Shown here: positions 9,099 through 19,396 of the stretch, in pieces | How positions within the stretch are numbered: position 1 is the stretch's first letter | Layout: every line of letters starts with the position of its first letter | DNA from: Reyranella sp. | GTDB lineage: Bacteria > Pseudomonadota > Alphaproteobacteria > Reyranellales > Reyranellaceae | Direction of reading: 5' to 3' | NCBI RefSeq assembly: GCF_017305915.1 | Contig: NZ_JAFKJN010000019.1 | Span: 107,582 to 171,581, forward strand | Length of the DNA stretch: 64,000 nt | Made by a program: the position numbers and the translations under genes | Notes under the pieces: generated by a model | Told to the model about the DNA's origin: nothing | Seen by the model: the letters and a program-made list of their open reading frames with translations, nothing else | Database searches by the model: none

Positions 9099-9737
9099 CT
9101 AGCGGATGATCGTGACGGTGATCGCGGTCTGGTGGGTCCAGACGGTGATGACCTGGTCGCCCGGCTTCAGTGCGGCGAGCGCCTGGCGGCCGGCGGCCGA
9201 CTGGATCTGCGGCAGCGCGATGACTTCGCCGCTGTCGGGCGACGGATCTTCCGGCCGGCCGTTCGAGGCGTTGACGATGAACAGGCTGCCGCTCGCCGGC
9301 TCGACCCGGGTCACCATGCCCGACATGCTCCACATGCGGATCGGCTCCTGCATGCCCGGGATGCCGGTCAACCGCGCGCCCTTGGCCATCATCGCCTTGG
9401 CCTTCGCCTCCGATTCCGGCGTCTTCTTGGCGATCAGGAAGTCGACATAGTCGAACCAGTTGCAGTCGACGATCTGGCCTTCCTTGAGCGTGCTGTAGTT
9501 GGTCACCAGGTCGGCGGCCCGCATCTTGACGCGGCCGAGGTCCTCCCAGACGACGTTGAGGACGCGGCGCTCGGGATGCAGGCTGTTGATCGTCCCGCGC
9601 TTGTGGTTCTGGTAGTTGTTGGTGACCACCAGATCGTCCGACTGGGCGGCCGCGGTCATCGACAGGGCAGGCAGGCCGCCGGCGGCGAGCGCGCCGCCGC
9701 CCAGCAACCGCAACGTTGCGCGACGAGTTGAGTGCAT
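9099..9737 (-). CDS. Tat-exported hypothetical protein
   Basis: A 212-residue protein of unknown function. The N-terminus MHSTRRATLRLLGGG followed by a hydrophobic stretch ending ALSMTAAAQ looks like a twin-arginine signal peptide with an AxA-type cleavage site near residue 31. The mature part has repeated short beta-like segments (GSLFIVNASNG, GDQVITVWTHQTAITVTIIR) and no motif I recognise. It is a single-gene unit with its own downstream hairpin and is divergent from the membrane protein at 10056. A periplasmic binding or structural role is possible, with no stronger evidence. Confidence 0.72.
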   Translation of the reverse strand: MHSTRRATLRLLGGGALAAGGLPALSMTAAAQSDDLVVTNNYQNHKRGTINSLHPERRVLNVVWEDLGRVKMRAADLVTNYSTLKEGQIVDCNWFDYVDFLIAKKTPESEAKAKAMMAKGARLTGIPGMQEPIRMWSMSGMVTRVEPASGSLFIVNASNGRPEDPSPDSGEVIALPQIQSAAGRQALAALKPGDQVITVWTHQTAITVTIIR

Positions 9738-9853
9738 CGTGAATACCCCCTTGGGCAGCGACAGAAGGGCCCGCGTATGGCGGCGCCGTCAGAGAACGGC
9801 GAGGCTCATTCCCCGCCGCATGGCCCGATAGTTGCCAGCGGGCTTCGTATCAG

Positions 9854-9873
9854 GCCTTGACTAAAGTCAAGGC
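9854..9873. promoter_or_regulatory. 8-bp palindrome in a divergent promoter region
   Basis: GCCTTGAC (9854-9861) and GTCAAGGC (9866-9873) flank TAAA. The site lies between two divergent genes (9737 leftward, 10056 rightward), where an operator would be expected. It could also be a small hairpin. Nothing else stands out in the 318-bp gap 9738-10055. Confidence 0.35.
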
Positions 9874-10055
9874 GTCGCACGCCGCAACCCTTGCTCGGGC
9901 GCCGCCGTTAATGCGCCGGACCGGAGGCACCGGCCAAGCGAGCGGCCCTGAGCGACCCAACCCTCGACGTACGCGCCTTCCCGGAGACGCCCCCTGGGGC
10001 GCGCCGATCGCGCGAGATCGTCCGCCCTCGTACAATCGCCGTCGCCGGCATCGGC

Positions 10056-11480
10056 GTGATCCTGGGCGCCGCCGTGGTCAATGCGGCCCTGCGGGGGCCA
10101 TGGCTCGACGAGTTCTGGACGCTCGAGCTGTCGGACAGCCGCCACGGCCTGCTTGCCCTGATCCAGGACGGCTGGCTGCGCGATGCTCATCCGCCTCTGT
10201 TCAATGCCTGGGCGACCCTGCTGGCCGCGCTCGGCATCGACTCGATCGCCGCGGGACGCCTGGTGTCGAACCTGCTGGCCGCCGGGCTGATGCTGCTGGC
10301 GGCGCGCCGCCTGGCGCGGCGGATGCCCGGGCCGGCCGGTTTCACCGCAGCTCTCCTGCTGCTCGTGCTGTCGCTGCCCCCGGCGATCGAGGCCTTCGCC
10401 ACCTACCGCTCCTACTTCTGGCAGATCGCGGCAATGACGATCCTGGTGCTGGTCGCCCGCCATGTCGCCTGGGCCAGGGCCGATCTCGACCTGCGCCGCG
10501 ACGCCGAGATGGCCGCGATCGCCGCGATGGCGACGGCGGCGTCGATCGGGCTGCACTATATCGGCGGGCTGTTCGGCGGCCTGCTGGCCGGCGCGATCGC
10601 GCTTTCGGCCCATCGCCGCGGCCTGCGGCGATGGGCGCACCTGATGCTGGCGACGACGGCGCTGGCGAGCGGGCTGATCGCCGCGATGGTGCTGCTGCAG
10701 TTCCCCAACTGGGCGGCCGAGTTCGACCATAGCTGGATCAACCTGCCGGGCCTGCAGGCGCTGGGCGTCCCGGCCTCGCTGGCGCTGGTCGCGATCGCCC
10801 ACAATCCGCTGGCCTTCGCGGGGCTGCGCCTCGGCCCGGCCGGGCGCAATGCCGCCGAGCGGCGCTTCCTCGCCATGGTCGGCGGCGCGCTGGTCGTGGG
10901 CGTCGCCCTCATCCTCGCCGGCCATGCTTTCAAGCCGATCGTGGTCGAGCGCTACCTGTGCGCGGTTCCCGTGCTGGTCAGCGCGCTGATGGCCGTGCCG
11001 GCTGCGCGCCTGGTGCGGACCCCGCGGCTGTTCGGCCTGATGGCGCTGGTGTCGATGGCGGCTGCGGTCGGCCCGCTGGTCCACTCGGGCATCAAGCCGC
11101 TGTGGAACGAGGACGCGCGCGCGATCGCCAGCATCGTTGCCGGCTGCCCGACGACCAGGATCTATGCGGTCAGCGGCTGGGCGCTCGGGCCGGCCGCCGG
11201 GACCCGCACCGCGCGCCGCGAGGATCCCGTCTTCGAGCGCGCTTACCGGCTGCTCGCCGAGCGCCACGGCTACTCAGTGGGCTACATCGGCCGGAACGGC
11301 ACGGCGCATGCGACGCCCGGCCCCTGCCCCGTGCTGCTGTGGTACGAGCACACGCCCAACGCGGCCGAGGACGACCTGGCGGCGGCCGTCGAGGAGTCCG
11401 GCCTGACGGGGCTCGAGGAGGCGCGCCTGTCGGTCATCCGCAGCGACACCGGCTTCGTCGTCCGCGCCGACCGGCAGTAG
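10056..11480 (+). CDS. GT39/ArnT-like integral membrane glycosyltransferase
   Basis: About 474 residues with many hydrophobic segments. Early in the protein, just after the first membrane helix, is RGPWLDEFWTLEL, the Asp-Glu motif of the first periplasmic loop shared by GT39/GT83 (ArnT/PMT-like) glycosyltransferases, followed by DAHPPLFNAW. These enzymes transfer sugars from polyprenyl-phosphate donors. The start is uncertain: the first helix (AVAGIGVILGAAVVNAAL) reads in frame upstream of the GTG at 10056, so a non-ATG start a few codons earlier is plausible. Its stop codon abuts the stop of the convergent FkbM gene at 11481. Confidence 0.7.
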   Translation: MILGAAVVNAALRGPWLDEFWTLELSDSRHGLLALIQDGWLRDAHPPLFNAWATLLAALGIDSIAAGRLVSNLLAAGLMLLAARRLARRMPGPAGFTAALLLLVLSLPPAIEAFATYRSYFWQIAAMTILVLVARHVAWARADLDLRRDAEMAAIAAMATAASIGLHYIGGLFGGLLAGAIALSAHRRGLRRWAHLMLATTALASGLIAAMVLLQFPNWAAEFDHSWINLPGLQALGVPASLALVAIAHNPLAFAGLRLGPAGRNAAERRFLAMVGGALVVGVALILAGHAFKPIVVERYLCAVPVLVSALMAVPAARLVRTPRLFGLMALVSMAAAVGPLVHSGIKPLWNEDARAIASIVAGCPTTRIYAVSGWALGPAAGTRTARREDPVFERAYRLLAERHGYSVGYIGRNGTAHATPGPCPVLLWYEHTPNAAEDDLAAAVEESGLTGLEEARLSVIRSDTGFVVRADRQ

Positions 11481-12287
11481 TCAGTGGCCCGCCTTTGGAT
11501 CCTGGATCGCCATCCAGTCGTGCCATTCTTTCGACATGTCGGTCCACTTGAGCCGCGCCTGCGGATGCAGGTAAAGCACGTTGGCGAACAGCACGAACTC
11601 CCTGCGCGGGCCATAGCGCAACAGCTCGTAGAGCCCCGACAGCACGAAGCCCCGCGCCTCGAGATGATCGTGCAGCTCGGTGAACTGCTGCATCTCCCGC
11701 TGGTCCGAGCGGAAGGTCATCTCGGCCAGCACGAACAGGAGATTGTGGTCGGCGATCAGCCGGGCCGCACCGCGCACCACCTCCATCTCCCAGCCCTGCA
11801 CGTCGAGCTTGAGCAGGTCGAGATGGCTGATGCCGTTGGCCGCGACGATGTCGTCGACCGTCGCGACCTCGGTCGTCTGCGTGTGCCCGTCCCCGCCCGC
11901 GGCCGCGGCGACCAGCGTGTTCAGCTCCGAATCGGCGCGCACCTGCAGTTGGAGCGTCTCGGCGCGGCTGCCGAGCGCCAGCTTGTGCAGCCGGACATTG
12001 GCGCGCGTGCCGTACTTCGCCTGCAGGGTCGCGAACGCACCGTCGGTCGGCTCGAACGAGTGGATCTCGGCATCGGACGCGTAGCGCAGCAGCGCCTTCA
12101 GCGTCTGGCCGGTGTTGGCGCCGACATCGAACACCGCGCCGAGCGAGCGGGTGCCGAGGAAGCGCTGCAGGTCGTAGAGCCAGGAGAGGCCGTAAGGCAC
12201 GTAGCGCGTCAGCGGGAAGTGCTTCGAGGCGAGCGTGGCCCCGAGCGCACCGTGCAGCGCCGCGCCGAGGCGTTGTTTCAGTCCCAT
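11481..12287 (-). CDS. FkbM-family SAM-dependent methyltransferase
   Basis: 268 residues. Motif I of a class I methyltransferase reads VFDVGANTGQTLKALL near residue 57; then come IHSFEPTDGAF (acidic motif II) and HLDLLKLDVQGWEMEVVRGA, a stretch highly typical of FkbM proteins. They methylate hydroxyls on sugars or polyketides and often sit with polysaccharide genes. Here the neighbours are two multi-spanning membrane proteins, one GT39-like, so modification of an envelope glycan is a reasonable inference. It starts with MGLKQRLGAAL at 12287. Confidence 0.9.
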   Translation of the reverse strand: MGLKQRLGAALHGALGATLASKHFPLTRYVPYGLSWLYDLQRFLGTRSLGAVFDVGANTGQTLKALLRYASDAEIHSFEPTDGAFATLQAKYGTRANVRLHKLALGSRAETLQLQVRADSELNTLVAAAAGGDGHTQTTEVATVDDIVAANGISHLDLLKLDVQGWEMEVVRGAARLIADHNLLFVLAEMTFRSDQREMQQFTELHDHLEARGFVLSGLYELLRYGPRREFVLFANVLYLHPQARLKWTDMSKEWHDWMAIQDPKAGH

Positions 12288-12391
12288 GGGCGCACTATTG
12301 CGGTTTGCCGCGCCCGGCCAAAGCGGAAAACGGATTCCCCCACCCCACGCGCTCGCCTTGGCCGCCCCCCGACCCTACAATAGCCCGAGGC

Positions 12392-14101
12392 ATGCACTTG
12401 CACCCCGGAGACGTTGCCTTGGGCGCACGATCGCCGCACCGACGGGCGCCGCACCGACGGGCCCTGGGGACGGATCTCGCGCTCCTCGCGGTCGGCGGCT
12501 TCGTCCTGCTGGTCCTCGTCATCCTGTGGTTCGACAACGCGCAGGGCAATCTCACCGGCAACGGCGTGTTCAAGACCGCCGAGCTGCGCCCGTGGATCCG
12601 CGACCCGGCGAGCGCGCCGCTCTATCCCGCGAACTACCTGTTCTATCCGGTCTACGGCACGCTGTGCCGGCTGCTCGACGGGCTCGGCGTGTTCGCCGGC
12701 GACCCGCGCCGCCAGCTCACCATCCTCAACGCCGCCAGCGCCGCGCTCTGCCTGTGCGTCGTCTGGCGGCTGGCGCTCAGCTTGAGCGGCAGCCGCGCGA
12801 TCGCGCTCGCCACCGCGCTGTTCCATCTCGCCTGCAGCTACGTGCTGATGCTCGCCATCACCAACGAGGACATCATGCCGAGCTACACCGTCATGCTGGC
12901 GGCGATGGCGCTGGCCGGCGTGTGGTTCGCGCAGCCGACGCCCCGGCGCGTGCTGGGCGTCGCGGTCCTGTTCAGCCTCGGCTGGCTGATGGAATGGCGG
13001 CTGATGTTCCCTGCCCTGCCCGGGCTGCTGGCGGCGCTCTGTCTCGCGCCGGGCGGCTGGGCGAGCCGCCTGCGCATGATCGCCCTGCTGCTCGGCGGCA
13101 TCGTCGCTACGGCGGCGGTCGTCGCCGGACTGTGGCACGGCCACAACGGTGCGGTCGGGCCGTTCGAGCTGATCTGGACCGGCAAGGCGGTGCATTCGGC
13201 GTGGGCCGGCTTCACCTGGGCCAAGCTCGCCTACATGCGCGACGGCATCGCCGCCTACCTGCTCGGCACCGCGGCGACCTGGCTGCCGGTGGTCGGCTGG
13301 GACCTCTGGCGCTACCTGGCGCTGGTGCTGATCGCGCTGCTGGGCGGCGCGGCGCTGCTGATGCTGCGGCCGCGCCGCAACGAGCCGATGGTGCGCTCGG
13401 TGGTGGCGGTGTTCGCGGTCGCCTTCGTCGCCGGCGAGGTCTTCAACCTCTATTCCCAGCCGCAGGACGCGCAGATGCAGATCAACGTCATGCCCTGGCT
13501 GACGCTGGCCTGGCTGTTCGTCCTGGAGGCAATCGCGGCGCGCCGGCGATCGGGCCTGGCGGCGATGGGCTCCATCGCCGTCCTGCTGCTCGCCTACAAC
13601 GTCTGGAGTCTCAGCCCGCTGCGCGGCCTCGACACCCGCTGGCAGCAGGCCTTCGCCGAGCTCGAGCGCCGTGTCGATCCCACCCGCACGGTATTCGTGG
13701 TCCACGACTTCGACTGGATGATGCCCTACGGCTCGCTCTACTGGGGCATAGAGGAGCCCGGGGTCGACGGGCTCGGACCGCCGCCGCAAGCCAAGCCGAA
13801 GTTCAAGTGGATCGGCTTCATCGGCCAGTTGCTGCGCCACCACGACTGGACCGACGAGCAGCAGACCGCCGACCTGCGCCGCCAGATCGACCGCGCGTTG
13901 GAGCTCGGCTACGACGTGCTGCTGGTGCGGCTGGCCCATGTCAGCCAGGACCAGCTCGAGCAGGATTCCGGCATGATCGCCAGCCGCCCGCAGCTCGCCG
14001 CGCTGCGCGCCATGCTGCTGCGCGACTACGTCGCCAGGCCCGCCTTCACCGACCCGGTGATGGGCCCGTTCGACCGCCTGCAGCGCGCGCCGCGGGACTG
14101 A
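12392..14101 (+). CDS. polytopic membrane protein, possibly GT-C-fold
   Basis: 569 residues from the ATG at 12392. That start is chosen because a purine-rich CCGAGG lies just upstream and the longer frame from 12305 has a proline-rich, poorly matching leader. The first helix (LALLAVGGFVLLVLVILW) is followed by many others, then a soluble C-terminal part of about 150 residues (FVVHDFDWMMPYGSLYWG). The layout resembles GT-C transferases or lipid-linked sugar flippases, but I see no diagnostic catalytic motif. It is divergent from the FkbM gene (104-bp gap). Confidence 0.7.
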   Translation: MHLHPGDVALGARSPHRRAPHRRALGTDLALLAVGGFVLLVLVILWFDNAQGNLTGNGVFKTAELRPWIRDPASAPLYPANYLFYPVYGTLCRLLDGLGVFAGDPRRQLTILNAASAALCLCVVWRLALSLSGSRAIALATALFHLACSYVLMLAITNEDIMPSYTVMLAAMALAGVWFAQPTPRRVLGVAVLFSLGWLMEWRLMFPALPGLLAALCLAPGGWASRLRMIALLLGGIVATAAVVAGLWHGHNGAVGPFELIWTGKAVHSAWAGFTWAKLAYMRDGIAAYLLGTAATWLPVVGWDLWRYLALVLIALLGGAALLMLRPRRNEPMVRSVVAVFAVAFVAGEVFNLYSQPQDAQMQINVMPWLTLAWLFVLEAIAARRRSGLAAMGSIAVLLLAYNVWSLSPLRGLDTRWQQAFAELERRVDPTRTVFVVHDFDWMMPYGSLYWGIEEPGVDGLGPPPQAKPKFKWIGFIGQLLRHHDWTDEQQTADLRRQIDRALELGYDVLLVRLAHVSQDQLEQDSGMIASRPQLAALRAMLLRDYVARPAFTDPVMGPFDRLQRAPRD

Positions 14102-14244
14102 TCCCCGGAATCCGGCCGGCGGCCGGACACCTCCGATGCCGATTCCATAAGGGTTTTCTCAAGAATCCGGGAATCCGGCCCCCACCCCCCAAGCCGGACG
14201 CCCGCGGACGCCCCGGACGCGGCGGACGAGAGACTGCAATCAGT

Positions 14245-15342
14245 TTACGGCGACGTCGCCCTCTGGATGCGCCGCTCGTCGAGCCCGACCGAGCGGGCGG
14301 TCTCGACGATCGCAGCCCAGGTGTCGTCCGGCAGCGGCACGCCCTCGGCCAGCCGCTGGCGGCGCATGCGCGCCTCGGGCTCGCCCGGCACCAGGATCTC
14401 GGCGCCCGCCGTTGCCGGCCGCGAGCTCTTCACGAAGTCCACGTATTTGGCGACGTCCTTGGGAAAAAATCCGTCCGGATCGAACACTTTGGGGTCGACG
14501 TAAAAGGACAGCATGCCGTTGGCGAACTTGCCGCGCCTGGGATCGGTCGCGCCGTTGCCCGAGAACGAGCCGCCCAGCATCTCGCACATGAAGGCCAGGC
14601 CCGAGCCCTTGTGATCGCCGAAGGCGCGGATCGCCCCGGTGCCCTGCGCATGGTTGCGCGGGCCGGTCGGCGTGTAGTCGCCGTAGAGCAGGTGCGGATC
14701 GGCGCTCGGCTGGCCGTCGGGGCCGATCAGCGCGCCCTCCGGCACCTTCTTGCCGCCCTGGCTCGCCACCAGCACCTTGCCCTCGGCGACGATCGAGGTC
14801 GCGAAGTCGAGCACCAGCGGGTCCTGTCCCGGCCGCGGGATGCCGACGCAGTACGGCGCGGTCGAGAAGCGGCGGTCGACGCCGCCATACGGCGCCACCA
14901 GCACGCTGCCCGAGGCGTTGACGAAGTGGATCGACACCAGGCCCTCGGCCGCCGCCATCTCGGCCCAGTCGCCGACCCGGCCGACATGGCCCGCATTGCG
15001 CAGGGTCACGGCTGAGAGGCCGTTCTTCCGGCACTTGTCGATGCCGATGCGGACGGCCTGCGGCGTCACCGTCTGGCCGAAGCCGTACTTGCCGTCGACC
15101 ACGGCGATCACCGGCGTGTCGACCACCACCTCGACGGTGACGTCGGCGACGACGGTGCCGTTCTTCTTCTGCGTCGCGTAGCGCGGCACGCGCACGACGC
15201 CGTGACTGTCGTGGCCCGAGAGATTGGCGCTCACCAGGTAGCGGCCGACGCGGCCGCCTTCCTCTTTCGAGCAGCCGGCCGAGACAAAAATGTCCGCGAC
15301 GAAGGACTCGAGCACCTCCGCCTCGAGGTGACGGTCATGCAA
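14245..15342 (-). CDS. Ldh-family (malate/L-lactate/ureidoglycolate-type) dehydrogenase
   Basis: 365 residues of the NAD(P)-dependent Ldh2/MDH2 fold, unrelated to classical Rossmann lactate dehydrogenases. The GHDSHGVVRVPRY motif near residue 43, with its catalytic His, identifies the family. VDGKYGFGQ, VTLRNAGHVGRVGDWAE and GDHKGSGLAFMCEMLGG follow at the expected spacing. Substrates in this family include malate, L-lactate, 2,3-diketogulonate and ureidoglycolate. The neighbouring SDR and sugar ABC transporter suggest a role in hydroxy-acid or sugar-acid catabolism. The puuE/allA cluster 28 kb away makes ureidoglycolate a weaker alternative. Confidence 0.9.
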   Translation of the reverse strand: MHDRHLEAEVLESFVADIFVSAGCSKEEGGRVGRYLVSANLSGHDSHGVVRVPRYATQKKNGTVVADVTVEVVVDTPVIAVVDGKYGFGQTVTPQAVRIGIDKCRKNGLSAVTLRNAGHVGRVGDWAEMAAAEGLVSIHFVNASGSVLVAPYGGVDRRFSTAPYCVGIPRPGQDPLVLDFATSIVAEGKVLVASQGGKKVPEGALIGPDGQPSADPHLLYGDYTPTGPRNHAQGTGAIRAFGDHKGSGLAFMCEMLGGSFSGNGATDPRRGKFANGMLSFYVDPKVFDPDGFFPKDVAKYVDFVKSSRPATAGAEILVPGEPEARMRRQRLAEGVPLPDDTWAAIVETARSVGLDERRIQRATSP

Positions 15343-15360
15343 AACTCCTCATCGCGCCCT

Positions 15361-15450
15361 TCTGTCGTCCTGAGCGCAGCGAAGGACCTAGCGCTTCAAC
15401 AGAGTCGTTGGTCGATCTGCTAGGTCCTTCGCTGCGCTCAGGACGACAGA
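15361..15450. repeat. 32-bp perfect inverted repeat (GTCGTCCTGAGCGCAGCGAAGG type)
   Basis: Arms 15361-15392 and 15419-15450 are exact reverse complements around a 26-nt loop. The element fills the gap between the SDR and Ldh genes. The core CTGTCGTCCTGAGCGCAGCG resembles a second element at 43353-43439, so this looks like a dispersed genomic repeat. In RNA it would form a very stable hairpin between two co-oriented genes and could reduce read-through. Confidence 0.85.
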
Positions 15451-15454
15451 TAAT

Positions 15455-16222
15455 TTACTTCTTCGTCGTGCGGGCGAGATTGGCGACGTAGCCGCGGTTC
15501 CAGGTCGGGGTGATCCAGACCTCGTTAATGCAGACATGCGCCGGCGCGCAGGCAATATAGCGGATCAGGTCGCCGACATCCTCCGACTGGGCCATGCGCG
15601 CGCGTTCCTGCTTGCTGACCGGGATCGGCCGCTTGTCGAGGATCGGGGTCGCCACCTCGCCCGGGCAGACGACGCAGGAGCGGATGCCGTTGACGCATTC
15701 CTCCATGTTGATGACGTGGCTCATCGCCACCACGCCGTGCTTGGCCGCCGAGTAGGCGGCGCCCGACAGCGGGCTGGGATTGCGGCCGGCCATCGACGAG
15801 GTGTGGATCAGCACGCCATCCTTGCGCTTGCGCATCATCGGCATCACCGCGCTCGAGCAGTAGAAGGCGCTCGACAGGTTGCCGTCGATCACCTGCTCGG
15901 CCCCGGCGGCGGTGAGCTTGGCCCAGGTACGGTCGAGGATGTTGAGGCCGGCGTTGTTCACCAGGATGTCGCAGCGGCCGTACTTCTTCTCGATGTCCTT
16001 GGCGATCTTGTTGACCGACGACGCCTTCATCAGGTCGCCCGGCTTCACCTCGGCCTTGCCGCCCGCCTTCTTGATCGCGGCCGCGGTCTCCTGCAGCGGC
16101 TCCTTGCGGCGGCCGGTCAGCACGACCGTGGCGCCTTCCCTGGCGAGCGCGACCGCCGCCGCCTGACCGATACCCGAGCCAGCACCGGTCACCCAGGCGA
16201 CCTTGCCCGTCAACGCAGCCAT
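15455..16222 (-). CDS. short-chain dehydrogenase/reductase
   Basis: 255 residues, classical SDR. The cofactor motif TGAGSGIGQ is at residues 13-21, LVNNAGLN near 86, a Ser in HTSSMAGRNPSP near 140 and the catalytic YSAAK near 157. Arg-rich VLTGRRKE after the second strand would suit NADP(H). The gene sits 113 bp upstream of the Ldh-type dehydrogenase (with the inverted repeat between) and downstream of an ABC transporter, so the set may oxidise an imported polyol or sugar derivative. Specific substrate not assignable. Confidence 0.92.
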   Translation of the reverse strand: MAALTGKVAWVTGAGSGIGQAAAVALAREGATVVLTGRRKEPLQETAAAIKKAGGKAEVKPGDLMKASSVNKIAKDIEKKYGRCDILVNNAGLNILDRTWAKLTAAGAEQVIDGNLSSAFYCSSAVMPMMRKRKDGVLIHTSSMAGRNPSPLSGAAYSAAKHGVVAMSHVINMEECVNGIRSCVVCPGEVATPILDKRPIPVSKQERARMAQSEDVGDLIRYIACAPAHVCINEVWITPTWNRGYVANLARTTKK

Positions 16223-16247
16223 CGATTAACTCCCCCTCAAAAGGAAC

Positions 16248-16382
16248 AACCCTCCCCATTCAGATGGGGAGGTGTCGGCGCCTTACGCCGACGGAGGGGT
16301 CAGGAGCCACATCACGATTCGCGGCTCATGACCCCTCCGTCGCGGATTACCGCGACACCTCCCCATCTGAATGGGGAGGGTT
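16248..16382. repeat. REPIN-like compound palindrome
   Basis: Two nested palindromic ends (CCTCCCCATTCAGATGGGGAGG at each side, itself self-complementary) lie in inverted orientation around a central spacer. The outer 30 bp pair perfectly and pairing resumes at GACGGAGGGGTCA / TGACCCCTCCGTC. This is the architecture of a REP doublet. It fills the gap between the ABC ATPase and SDR genes. A related half-site lies after gap at 42788 and a similar doublet at 48279-48375. Confidence 0.8.
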
Positions 16383-16388
16383 TGATTC

Positions 16389-17489
<1,101 letters not shown>

Positions 17490-17501
17490 TGTCCCTGTTC
17501 C

Positions 17502-18413
17502 TTAGCCCTTGGTGGCACCCGCGGTGAGACCCGCGATGTAGTAGTCCATGAGGAAGGCGTAGATGATGAGCGGCGGCGCTGCTCCCAGCAGCGCGCCGGC
17601 CATGATCTGGCCCCAGTTGAAGACGTCGCCCTTGATCAGCGTCGTGACGATGCCGACCGGCAGGACGAGCTCGGTGGTCGATGTCGTGAAGGCGAGCGGA
17701 TAGAGGAACTGCGCCCACGACACGGTGAAGCAGAAGATCGTCGCCGCGATGATGCCGGGCAGCGCCACCGGGATGAAGATCCTGGTCAGGGTCTGCATCC
17801 AGGTCGCGCCGTCGATCAGCGCCGCCTCGTCGAGCTCCTTGGGGATCGACGCGAAGTAGCCGATCATGATCCAGGTGCAGAACGGCACGGTGAGCGTCGG
17901 GTAGAGGATGATCATCGTCCACCAGTGGTTCACCAGCTCGATGCCGGTGGTGTCGCGCACCCACGACATCATCTTGAACAGCGGGATGAACAGCAGCGTG
18001 TCCGGGATCAGGTAGGTCAGGAACACGCCGGTCGCCAGCGTCGCCGAGCCCCAGAACTTCATGCGGGCCAGCGAGAAGGCGGCGATCACGCTGATCAGCA
18101 TGGTGACGATGACGACGCAGACCGAGACGATCGCCGAGTTGCGGAAGAACGTCATGTAGGCGTTCTGCGTCAGCAGCTCGATGAAGTTGTCGAGCGTCGG
18201 CGCATAGACCCACCACGGGTTGGTGATGGCCGCGATCTCCTCCTTGGGCTTCAGGGAGGTGATCAGCATGTAGAACGGCGGCATCAGGAAGAAGATCGCG
18301 AACAGCGTCAGGAAGAAGTAGGACCAGCGAAGCGCCCACTTCCTGTCCCGGCTGATGCTGCCGTAGCGGAGGGGGCGCACCGCCCCGGCAGTTGCGACTG
18401 CGGCGTTGGCCAT
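17502..18413 (-). CDS. carbohydrate ABC transporter permease (MalG type)
   Basis: 303 residues with about six membrane helices. Helix 1 is WSYFFLTLFAIFFLMPPFYML, with an Ala-rich cytoplasmic N-terminus. The EAA loop that docks on the ATPase reads ELDEAALIDGATWMQTLTRIFIPVALPG. The C-terminus ends after DYYIAGLTAGATKG, as in MalG-like inner-membrane subunits. Its ATG overlaps the stop of the MalF-type permease by one base, so the two are translated together. It lies 12 bp before the ATPase gene. Confidence 0.94.
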   Translation of the reverse strand: MANAAVATAGAVRPLRYGSISRDRKWALRWSYFFLTLFAIFFLMPPFYMLITSLKPKEEIAAITNPWWVYAPTLDNFIELLTQNAYMTFFRNSAIVSVCVVIVTMLISVIAAFSLARMKFWGSATLATGVFLTYLIPDTLLFIPLFKMMSWVRDTTGIELVNHWWTMIILYPTLTVPFCTWIMIGYFASIPKELDEAALIDGATWMQTLTRIFIPVALPGIIAATIFCFTVSWAQFLYPLAFTTSTTELVLPVGIVTTLIKGDVFNWGQIMAGALLGAAPPLIIYAFLMDYYIAGLTAGATKG

Positions 18414-19339
18414 CAGACTTCGCTCCCCCGCTTGGAGATGTCGCGCAGGATGAAGGTCGCGGCGACGGCCAGGATCGGCACCATGAACAGCGACACGGTC
18501 GCGCCGAGCGGGATGTCGCCGCTCTCGATGCCGACCTTGAACGCCCAGGTGGCGAAGACGTGGGTCGCGGTCAGCGGCCCGCCGGCGGTCAGCACGCGGA
18601 CGATGTCGAAGTTAGCGAAGGTGACGATGGTCGAGAACAGGATGGTGATGGCGATGATGTTGCGCATCATCGGCAGGGTCACGAACCAGATGCGCTGCCA
18701 CCAGGTGGCGCCGTCGATCGACGCCGCCTCGTAGAGCTGCTCGGGCACCGACTTCAGCGCCGCCAGGTACATGATCAGGAAGAACGGCGCACCGATCCAG
18801 ACGTTGACCAGGATCACCGAGAAGCGCGCCCAGCCGGCTTCGCCCAGCCACGAGATCTTGGGCAGGCCGAGATGCACGAAGATCCAGTTGAACGCCGAGT
18901 AGCTCGGGTCGAACAGCCACAGCCAGCTGAGCGTGCTCATGGCGGCCGGGATGACCCACGGCACCAGCAGCATGCCGCGCCACTTGCGCTGGCCTTTGGT
19001 CGGGATGTTGTTGACGAAGTGCGCCACCACGAAGCCGATGATCGCTTTGAAGATCACCGCGGTGATCGCGAAGATGCAGCTCTGCAGCACGATCTCCCAG
19101 AAGGTCGCGCGCTTGAACAGGAAGTCGAAGTTGCCGAAGCCGACGAACTTGGTCATCGACTTGTTCAGCATCGACAGCCAGATCGCGTAACCGGCGGGAT
19201 AGGCCACCAGGATGAAGATCATCAGGATCAACGGCAGCGCCATCAGGAAGGCGATGGTCGATTTGCGCTGCATCACCTTGTGCAGGCTGGTGCGCCCGCT
19301 TGCTCTGGCGGCGGCGCTGGAGGCGACAATGTCGGCCAT
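18413..19339 (-). CDS. sugar ABC transporter permease (MalF type)
   Basis: 308 residues. Helix 1 is around IAFLMALPLILMIFILVAYPAGYAIWLS, and a long periplasmic loop precedes the remaining helices. The EAA loop reads PEQLYEAASIDGATWWQRIWFVTLPMM. It forms the transmembrane channel with the MalG-type partner. It lies 101 bp after the binding-protein gene, with a strong hairpin in that gap that probably lowers its expression relative to the binding protein. Confidence 0.94.
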   Translation of the reverse strand: MADIVASSAAARASGRTSLHKVMQRKSTIAFLMALPLILMIFILVAYPAGYAIWLSMLNKSMTKFVGFGNFDFLFKRATFWEIVLQSCIFAITAVIFKAIIGFVVAHFVNNIPTKGQRKWRGMLLVPWVIPAAMSTLSWLWLFDPSYSAFNWIFVHLGLPKISWLGEAGWARFSVILVNVWIGAPFFLIMYLAALKSVPEQLYEAASIDGATWWQRIWFVTLPMMRNIIAITILFSTIVTFANFDIVRVLTAGGPLTATHVFATWAFKVGIESGDIPLGATVSLFMVPILAVAATFILRDISKRGSEV

Positions 19340-19396
19340 AAGTTGCTCCGTGCGTTCGGGGCGTATGCTTATGCTTGATAAGAGCTTGATAAGAGA

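Noticed and set aside
9857..10732. Plus-strand frame overlapping the GT39-like gene start
   Set aside because: Different frame from the membrane protein, Arg/Pro-rich shadow composition.
12278..13939. 553-residue minus-strand frame opposite the membrane protein
   Set aside because: Gln/Arg/Ala low-complexity shadow; the plus strand encodes clear membrane helices.
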